This document shows, one piece after another, positions 10,428-16,818 of a DNA stretch of 16,818 nucleotides. The number at the start of each line of letters is the position of its first letter. Positions within the stretch are counted from its first letter, which is position 1. Made by a program: the position numbers and the translations under genes. A model generated the notes under the pieces. The model worked only from the letters and a program-made list of their open reading frames with translations, had not been told where the DNA came from and did no database searches. The stretch is taken from the NCBI GenBank assembly GCA_000697335.1, contig JNEM01009099.1, forward strand, positions 1-16,818. The letters run 5' to 3'. The stretch is from Conidiobolus incongruus B7586. Its lineage: Eukaryota > Entomophthoromycota > Entomophthoromycetes > Entomophthorales > Conidiobolaceae.

Positions 10428-10538
10428 CAATGGAATATCTTGCATCCTAATCTTTCCGGTGAATTAGAACAAAGAGCAAGGCTTCTAAACCATCATAAGA
10501 ATGTATCGTTGTTCAATCATACCTTTAATAACTCCTGA
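10428..10538 (+). pseudogene. Possible coding relic or lone exon fragment
   Basis: A 36-codon stretch without stops encodes WNILHPNLSGELEQRARLL and a short remainder, more protein-like in composition than the surrounding AT-rich sequence. It follows an acceptor-like TTTTTCAG by about 10 bases, but the stop between them is in frame, so it is not a clean exon. I do not recognise the protein. It may be a fragment of a decayed gene or simply chance. Confidence 0.2.
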
Positions 10539-10560
10539 ATATATTTTAAATAAATTATTA

Positions 10561-10577
10561 CCTTTTACTATAAAAGG
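10561..10577 (+). promoter_or_regulatory. TATA box embedded in a 7-bp inverted repeat
   Basis: CCTTTTA and TAAAAGG form a perfect inverted repeat with a three-base spacer, and the right arm completes a consensus TATAAAAGG. Downstream sequence is pyrimidine-rich with a TACTAAC word and a CTCCAG acceptor-like word near 10645. It may be the promoter of an unrecognised transcript or of a gene that has decayed. Confidence 0.3.
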
Positions 10578-12595
10578 CTGATTTTTGGTTTACTAACTGA
10601 AAACTATATTCTCTCTATTAACTATTCTTCTTTTAACCTCCAGGAATCCTGATAACCATACCTTTATCATTATTATTGCTATTAAGCATATTTTTCTTGT
10701 CGCATATTACTTCATCCATTTTACTTTTTACAACGATAAACAATTAGTTTTATCAAAATTATTCTCTCCTCTCTTTTATTATCTTATTTTAGCTATATAC
10801 TATTCCTTCTACTTGTTCCGACTTGTTTCTAACTTAAATACAGCAATAATAATTATCTAATATAAACTAAAAATTCAAAGGAAGACTTCAAGTTATAAAA
10901 TATAAATAAATTTCATTTAAAAGGGTGGTGTTATTTGATTATTAAGGATAATAAACAATAGCATTTAACATCAAAATAAGTGATATTTTATAATTTACAG
11001 TGGTTAAATAAGTAAGTTGACTTTTTTTGAATGTATATTTTGACAAAATAAATAAAACTAAGACAAAAATAGAATGATTTTAATAATTAATAACTTCCTC
11101 ATATTTCAATAACAGAATTCTATATTGATGTTATTTAATTAACCTCTTTACATAAATTTTTATAATTTATCTTTAATATTACACCCTTAATTTTGATATA
11201 TAAATTTTAAATATTTTGAAATCTCTTTCCTTAAATCTAATTCTTTAACTTACTAAAACAGTGATAGTCATAAAGATTCACATCTAGTGAATATAGTCGA
11301 TATGGTAATAAGAGCCATTTGATCTCAATAAACAAATCTTTGATCATTTTTACTGTTTGTATATAACTATTTTTATGTAAAATATATGGTTTTTTAAATT
11401 AAATATTTCTTATACTAATAATATTATTTTTTTTCAAGATCTGATATATATATTCTATTATTACAAATTTTTCCCTGGAAATAGATGGTAAAGTATGATT
11501 TTACCTATATTTATAAAAAATAATATTATTTACTTTTTTTAATAAATTTTTGTTTTCTAATTTATAGTTATGGTTTTAGTTTTTTAATTTAAGCACTATT
11601 TTTATATGCTGGTAATAAATTATTTACTGGAATCTATAATTTATTTATTACAATAATGTTTTAAACAAGATAAAATAAGCATTATTATAATACATATTTT
11701 TTTAGACATATTTCTTTTTTTCTATTTAATATTAGTTAAAATATTAAGTGTATATATTTTTAATTTTATTATTAATTATATATTCTCTTATAATAAGGTA
11801 AAAATAAAGTTAATATTTTATTATAGAGATCATGCTAGTTTTCTTTTACTAAGGCATGTAAGTTATATTTGAAATATTTCTTAATTTTATAAGTTATTTT
11901 TGGTTAGCTATATATTCAAGATAACTTAAATAAGCTAAGTCTTCTATAAAAAATATTTTAACTATAAGTTGATTAAATAAGTTTATAATATTATATTTTG
12001 AAAGCCTTTTGTTATCAATTGCTATTTAGAGATTTTTATAAATAATTAATATAAAATACTTTATATAATATTATAATTTAATAAGTGCTCTTTGTTTAAC
12101 TCAGGTAAAATATAAAATTTATAAAATTCAGTAATTTTATTTTATATTTAAATTTTCCAATTGCAATATATTTTATATTTAATTAGTGAGATAAATCATC
12201 AGATTACTTTTTATCATTTAAAATAATATTAAAATTAGAGTGAAATAATTATGATTTATAAAATAGTATTTCATATAAATATAGGAATTATTTTTTGAAC
12301 TATTGGATATTAGTTTTAAATTTCAAGATAATAATAATAATTAATTATATTTACTAAATATTGGCAAAATTTAAAGTTAGAAAAGTGGAACAATATTTGT
12401 TTTATAAATCAATAAAATTAGTAAAATGAGATTAGTTATAAGTTAAATATTGGTATAAATTATAATATAAAATTCCATAGCTGATTGAATATTTAACATA
12501 TAAAATATTTTAACCAATTTAAAATCTAATCTTTTAGTATTATCCAAATTATAATTATTTACTTATATTAAGCCCAATTAAAAAAATATTGCTAC

Positions 12596-12678
12596 CCAGC
12601 TTGTCATCATGGCTCCTAGAGCTATTGAACATATAATTGCTTATATCTCCAACTATCATGATGAAGTCCTAGAGCTGG
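12596..12678. repeat. Imperfect inverted repeat with a short open frame
   Basis: The outer arms CCAGCT (12596-12601) and AGCTGG (12673-12678) and the inner arms TCATCATG (12604-12611) and CATGATGA (12657-12664) pair in the same order, with an eight-base bulge on one side. The word TCCTAGAGCT also occurs twice as a direct repeat. A 50-codon frame starts at 12609 (MAPRAIEHIIAYISNYHDEV) and runs into a TA microsatellite. The island is richer in G and C than its surroundings. A structured RNA, a small foldback element or a gene fragment are all possible. Confidence 0.3.
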
Positions 12679-13169
12679 TTATAATGTCCTTTGTTAATCT
12701 CCTTATATATATATATATATATTATAATATTCAATACAAAAATACCAAAATATTACTCTAATTAGTATGATTTTATTCTTTCATATAAAATGGAAATCAT
12801 GTAAACCTCTTTAAAATAAAGGAATAATTGTAAATATCAAATGTGGTTATTTATTATTAATATTTAGATGATTTTTTAAATAAAATTATTTATAAATTGC
12901 ATTTATTTATTGGTTTGTTAAATTAAATTTTTACTGTAATTAATATTTTGAAAAAAAAATTATTTAAGATTAAATATAATATAGACTTGATCCAAAATTG
13001 GGTTAAATTTTATTAACAATAGCAGCCATGTGTGATAAAAAAAGAATTGGTTTTTAAAATAAGCCATAATTTTTATTGAAACTAATAGCTGATTTTAGTT
13101 CATAGAGTATGTGGCTTGAATGATAAAGTTATGTTCAGATTGAATAATTGAATAATTGAATATTGAGAA

Positions 13170-13175
13170 TTTATT
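13170..13175 (-). terminator. Polyadenylation signal of the repeat-peptide gene
   Basis: AATAAA on the minus strand lies 57 bp past the stop codon of the repeat-protein gene, a usual place for a 3'-end processing signal. AT-rich context makes chance matches common. Confidence 0.4.
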
Positions 13176-13231
13176 TTAATTGAGATTGGTGAACAGTATA
13201 TTATTAACAGTTATAGTGATCATTCGGGCGA

Positions 13232-14767
13232 TTAATTGATTCTAACGCTGTTATCTTGGGCAACTGGGACGAAAGCTGGAGCAACGGCAACACCACCAAC
13301 AGGGACGACAGCACCCACAAATGGACCTGATGAGATCGCTTGGAAATTGTTAGGAGTAGCTTGGACCATACCAAAATCATTAATAAATTGTACATCTCTG
13401 GGGAGGGATCTACGGTTGATTTGGCCGGAGTTGGCAGCGCTTCCTCCTTTATTGGCATTGGAAGAGTCTGCATCAGTATGCTTATCGGCTTTGTTATGGG
13501 TGATAAATTTATTAACAAGTTGGTTCTCGACAAAGTTGGTCAAGACTCCATCTTTATCATCTCTCCTTTGCAAGCCGGAATTGTTCACGCCTCCAGCTAC
13601 ATTGCTTCGACCAGATGTGGCATCGCTATGTTCATCGAGGGTCGAATGGCTAATAATCTTCTGTACGGTATTTTGGTGTACGACATTAGTGGAAACACCA
13701 TCGACATTATCTCTTCTTTGCAAGCCGGAGTTGTTAACGCTTCCAGCGGTATTAGAATTGCCAGCTGCAGCATCTTTATGTTTGTCAAGCTTGTTATGGG
13801 TAATAAACTTTTGTTCAGTGTGGGATTGGAAAACGTTACTCAAGACACCATCGAAATTATCTCTTCTTTGCAAGCCGGAGTTTATGGAGCTTCCAGCAGT
13901 ATTACTGTTTCTCGCATCTGCGTCAGTATGACCATCTTTCAAGTTATGAGTGATCAGTTTATTGATAGTTGAGCCACTCGCAATATTGGAGAGTACGCCA
14001 TCTTTGGAATCATCTCTTCTTTGTAAGCCGGAGTTTATGGAGCTTCCAGCAGTATTACTGTTTCTCGCATCTGCGTCAGTATGACCATCTTTCAAGTTAT
14101 GAGTGATCAGTTTATTGATAGTTGAGCCACTCGCAATATTGGAGAGTACGCCATCTTTGGAATCATCTCTTCTTTGTAAGCCGGAGTTTATGGAGCTTCC
14201 AGCAGTATTACTGTTTCTCGCATCTGCGTCAGTATGACCATCTTTCAAGTTATGAGTGATCAGTTTATTGATAGTTGAGCCACTCGCAATATTGGAGAGT
14301 ACGCCATCTTTGGAATCATCTCTTCTTTGTAAGCCGGAGTTTATGGAGCTTCCAGCAGTATTACTGTTTCTCGCATCTGCGTCAGTATGACCATCTTTCA
14401 AGTTATGAGTGATCAGTTTATTGATAGTTGAGCCACTCGCAATATTGGAGAGTACGCCATCTTTGGAATCATCTCTTCTTTGTAAGCCGGAGTTTATGGA
14501 GCTTCCAGCAGTATTACTGTTTCTCGCATCTGCGTCAGTATGACCATCTTTCAAGTTATGAGTGATCAATTTATTGAGGGTTGAGCCGCTCATCATATTG
14601 GAGACGACGCCGTCGATAGAATCTCTCCTGCCGAAGAGTCTTGGACGTCCCCAAAATCCATTAGCAAAGTTGTTAACTTCAACAGAGTTGGTTCCAACGT
14701 TCATAATGGGGTTAGCCATTAATGATGCAACGATTGCTGAAATAATAGAGTATTTGACGAGGGACAT
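13232..14767 (-). CDS. Secreted kexin-processed repeat peptide precursor
   Basis: A single-exon gene of 511 residues with no cysteine. Residues 1-18 look like a signal peptide (hydrophobic SIISAIVASLMA, likely cut before NP). Residues 19-48 form a propeptide ending LFGRR. Eight repeats follow: 49-98, 99-149, 150-200, 201-251, 252-302, 303-352, 353-402 and 403-453. Each ends in Arg-Arg, the recognition pair of the Golgi protease Kex2. All start with Asp and share DGV near the start, an I-(T/S)-H-(N/S) block, H-x3-D-x-H-x-D-A, and NSG before the RR. Repeats 2-5 are identical. Residues 454-511 are a Val/Pro/Gly/Ala-rich tail. Processing would release eight peptides of 48-49 residues. The layout matches fungal kexin-processed precursors such as the Ustilago Rep1 repellent; mating pheromone precursors have much shorter units. 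I do not recognise the peptide, so its role (surface coat, signal or effector) is open. Confidence 0.9.
   Translation of the reverse strand: MSLVKYSIISAIVASLMANPIMNVGTNSVEVNNFANGFWGRPRLFGRRDSIDGVVSNMMSGSTLNKLITHNLKDGHTDADARNSNTAGSSINSGLQRRDDSKDGVLSNIASGSTINKLITHNLKDGHTDADARNSNTAGSSINSGLQRRDDSKDGVLSNIASGSTINKLITHNLKDGHTDADARNSNTAGSSINSGLQRRDDSKDGVLSNIASGSTINKLITHNLKDGHTDADARNSNTAGSSINSGLQRRDDSKDGVLSNIASGSTINKLITHNLKDGHTDADARNSNTAGSSINSGLQRRDNFDGVLSNVFQSHTEQKFITHNKLDKHKDAAAGNSNTAGSVNNSGLQRRDNVDGVSTNVVHQNTVQKIISHSTLDEHSDATSGRSNVAGGVNNSGLQRRDDKDGVLTNFVENQLVNKFITHNKADKHTDADSSNANKGGSAANSGQINRRSLPRDVQFINDFGMVQATPNNFQAISSGPFVGAVVPVGGVAVAPAFVPVAQDNSVRIN
13409..14623 (-). repeat. Eight in-frame tandem coding repeats of 150-153 bp
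   Basis: On the minus strand the units are 14623-14474, 14473-14321, 14320-14168, 14167-14015, 14014-13862, 13861-13712, 13711-13562 and 13561-13409. Units 2-5 are 153 bp and appear identical at protein level. From 13872 to 14568 the DNA repeats with a 153-bp period without any difference I can see (about 4.5 copies), synonymous sites included. Units 6-8 have diverged strongly but keep length, RR ends and the His/Asp motif. Confidence 0.95.
14714..14767 (-). other. Signal peptide segment of the repeat precursor
   Basis: The first 18 codons encode a short N-region with one Lys (MSLVK), a hydrophobic core (YSIISAIVASLM) and a small residue at the predicted cleavage point (LMA before NP). It fits a classical secretory signal and agrees with downstream Kex2 processing in the Golgi. 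Confidence 0.8.
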
Positions 14768-14827
14768 GCTGAATAATAATGAATCAAAAGAACAATCGAG
14801 TTATAGCTCAAAAAAGTACAATAGATC

Positions 14828-14836
14828 CTTTATATA
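14828..14836 (-). promoter_or_regulatory. TATA box of the repeat-peptide gene
   Basis: On the minus strand TATATAAAG lies 61-69 bp upstream of the start codon, in locally base-balanced DNA. This gives a leader of roughly 30-40 bases if transcription starts about 30 bp downstream. A consensus TATA box agrees with a regulated, strongly expressed gene, which is inference. Confidence 0.55.
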
Positions 14837-15339
14837 TCATTAAGCGGTTCATTACATGGAACTGAATTGAAGCCAAGTACATTAACCAAAGGATAGCAAT
14901 TCAATTACTGAGCCATTCAAACAAGTATCAAATGTTGAAATATGGCAAATCTAATGGATTGAACCTGAGGCTGAATGATTTCCAAAGTTTGATATTTATC
15001 TTATAATTTTTATTCAATAATATCAATTTTTTAATTAATATTACCAGCATTCTCTATTTTAAATTTAGCTATAATAAGATATAGTTAATTTTTTAACCTT
15101 TGGATTAATATTAACATTCAATCTTTTTTTGATATTTTTTAATTATATAAAATTTAATGACTGTTGTTCAATATTAAGTCAAAATGATTCAACTTAGAAT
15201 AATTATAGTTTATATATTCATATAAAAAACGCTCAGTGATTAGCCTGTATTAATTAAATTCAATAATGTTTATAGAATAATACGATAAGTCAATATCTAA
15301 GATTTTTTTTTCATTTTGAATGTGAAAATTGCAGTGAAA

Positions 15340-15360
15340 AATCTGAAAAATTTTCAGATT
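15340..15360. repeat. Perfect 10-bp inverted repeat
   Basis: AATCTGAAAA and TTTTCAGATT are exact reverse complements separated by one base. It lies about 570 bp upstream of the repeat-peptide gene. It could be a protein-binding palindrome or chance in AT-rich DNA. Confidence 0.6.
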
Positions 15361-16818
15361 AATTCAATCGGAAATTTCTCATAACCAGATATATTATTTT
15401 TTTTTTAATTATATTTAATGTCGAATATTGTTTCAATAAAAAAAATAATATGAATTTGAAACGATCATCCAATAAGAAATTAATTGAAATTATTATATTT
15501 TTATCATTTATAAAATAATTAAAATGTTGTTTATTTTTCTCAATTATGAATAAATTTTATAAATGAATGTACTGTATATAGCTATAATGTACTATTCAAA
15601 CTTAATTTACCAATTTTAATATACTTAGAATTGTGATATTATTTTTTACTTTAATAATAATGAGCTTAATATTATATTATTATTAAATGTTAATTCACAA
15701 AAAAGGAATAAATATTCATAAAATTAGCACCGATATTTTTTCAAAGTATATTACATATTAATATATAAAGATTATAGTTTATAAAACATTATCAAAGCTT
15801 TATTATATCAATTATAAATTAAATTCAATTTTATTAAATAAAGTTTAAAAATTCAATGAATGATGAACTATTTTAGTTAAGCTTATTATGCTATAATCCA
15901 TATATTTTCTAATATTATATTAATAATAAAGCTCAATATTTGTTATTAAATATACAAATAGCTTGTTGATTGATCTAAGTGAAATTATTATTTAATAATA
16001 TTTATACTTGAAATTAACCATTCAATTCCAATTATATTCTAAATTGGTTTTTAATATAAAAATAAAAGATTAGAAACAAAAAAATATATAAATAATTATA
16101 ACTTGAAATGATATATTATATTCAAAATTTGAAAAAAAATTCTTTGTTATATTTAGGAATTAGATAAATATCATAATTTTAATTTGATATCTAATATTAA
16201 AATATAGTTTTTTTGCAAACTAAATAAAAATTTTTAGATTATATATTCAATAGACTTTTATATCAACTTAATATTCATCAATATGATTATTATATTCTTT
16301 TAAGTTTTTGAAATATAATTTATATTAATATTAGAAACTATGGTTTTGTGATAAGATTAAATTTATGAAAATTCAAGTTTTAAATTAACATTATTAAAAG
16401 TGATATAATAGGTAACTATGATTGATATAAATAGATTTGATAAAAGGTTTTTATACTAACTTGTAAAAATTAGTTATAAAATTAAAATTACTTATATATT
16501 TACTTATATCTTAAATAATTCTTAATTAAATGAGTTTAAATTAAAGTATATTATTTACCTATATTATTTCATTATAATTAATTATATTTGATAATATTTT
16601 ATTAATTATTAGTTAATATATCAAAACTATTAATTTAACAAAGATAAGTTATAAATTTATAAATTTATAAGATAAAAAATTATAAATAACAAAACTTACA
16701 TATATTTTTTTCTTTTATTTTATTATATATATTATAATACTATTAAATTATTATTTTAAAATTAATACTATAATATTTAAATCTCTTTTTAAAAAAGTTT
16801 ACTTATACTTTTATCAAA

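Larger units (their letters stand above)
8199..13231. other. Long AT-rich gene desert
   Basis: About 5 kb without a supported protein gene. The first 700 bp are upstream sequence of the APSES gene and carry the CCAAT cluster and the MCB/SCB-like sites. Three small G+C-richer islands (about 9546-9890, 10428-10577 and 12596-12678) are listed separately. The rest is AT-rich with poly-A/T tracts and TA runs (around 9042-9064 and 12704-12722). I saw no transposon protein, long terminal repeat or tRNA. The 73-codon frame at 8821-9042 is low-complexity AT-rich sequence and is not called. Confidence 0.6.
14768..16818. other. AT-rich spacer upstream of the repeat-peptide gene
   Basis: The first 150 bp or so are the leader and core promoter of the repeat-precursor gene and are more base-balanced. 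From about 15000 the sequence is extremely AT-rich with no open frame, RNA gene or mobile-element protein that I can support. A perfect 10-bp palindrome occurs at 15340-15360. Confidence 0.6.

Noticed and set aside
8199-13231. Transposon or retroelement remains in the desert
   Set aside because: I looked for transposase or polymerase-like translations, long terminal repeats and target-site duplications and found none convincing by eye. A repeat-library search would be needed to exclude short non-coding elements.
13236-13972. Long plus-strand open frames (231 and 210 codons) opposite the repeat-peptide gene
   Set aside because: They are antisense shadows created by the repeated, base-balanced coding units. 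They lack a signal, domain or start context, while the minus-strand frame has a signal peptide and regular RR sites.
13232-14767. Mating pheromone (alpha-factor type) precursor
   Set aside because: Units are 50-51 residues, far longer than the roughly 9-15-residue pheromones. There are no Ste13-type Xaa-Ala spacers and no C-terminal CAAX box.
14562-14843. 93-codon plus-strand frame over the start of the repeat-peptide gene
   Set aside because: It is antisense to the signal peptide, propeptide and promoter of a much better supported gene, and has no domain.

Overview
The window looks like nuclear DNA from an AT-rich fungus. It holds an APSES/ankyrin cell-cycle transcription factor and a DUF1748 protein, both fungal families, a Dbp7-type helicase, and three short spliceosomal introns (53-58 bp). 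The introns have GTAAGT or GTAAAT donors, TAG acceptors and, in two of them, clear yeast-like branch points. Genes stand out as base-balanced islands in very AT-rich spacers, parts of which are only about 10-20% G+C by eye. I cannot name the species; an AT-rich early-diverging or basal lineage is possible but unproven.

Layout: 1-2412 is an AT-rich spacer with no gene I can support. 2413-4798 (+) is a two-exon gene for the ribosome-biogenesis helicase Dbp7/DDX31. 5304-5581 (+) is a small two-exon gene for a DUF1748 mitochondrial protein, not obvious as a single open frame because its intron splits it. 5759-8198 (-) is a two-exon gene for an Mbp1/Swi4/Res2-type factor, tail-to-tail with the DUF1748 gene. 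Its upstream region holds seven CCAAT pentamers, a CACGAAA site and two CGCG-containing MCB-like sites, so self-regulation by MBF/SBF is plausible. 8199-13231 is a 5-kb gene desert with three small G+C-richer islands: 9546-9890 with CCAAT and TATA boxes, 10428-10577 and 12596-12678. 13232-14767 (-) is a single-exon gene for a secreted, cysteine-free repeat precursor. 14768-16818 is again AT-rich spacer.

The most notable object is the gene at 13232-14767. It encodes a signal peptide, a short propeptide, eight 50-51-residue repeats each ending in Arg-Arg, and a Val/Pro/Gly/Ala-rich tail. This is the architecture of a kexin-processed peptide precursor, comparable with the Ustilago Rep1 repellent precursor. 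Processing would release eight peptides of about 48-49 residues, four of them identical, all carrying an H-x3-D-x-H-x-D-A motif. A 153-bp unit is repeated without visible difference over about 4.5 copies, which points to recent tandem amplification or gene conversion. I do not recognise the peptide family.

The other three genes are conserved housekeeping genes (60S ribosome assembly, a small mitochondrial protein, G1/S transcription). I see no functional link between them and the peptide precursor, which sits alone between long AT-rich spacers.
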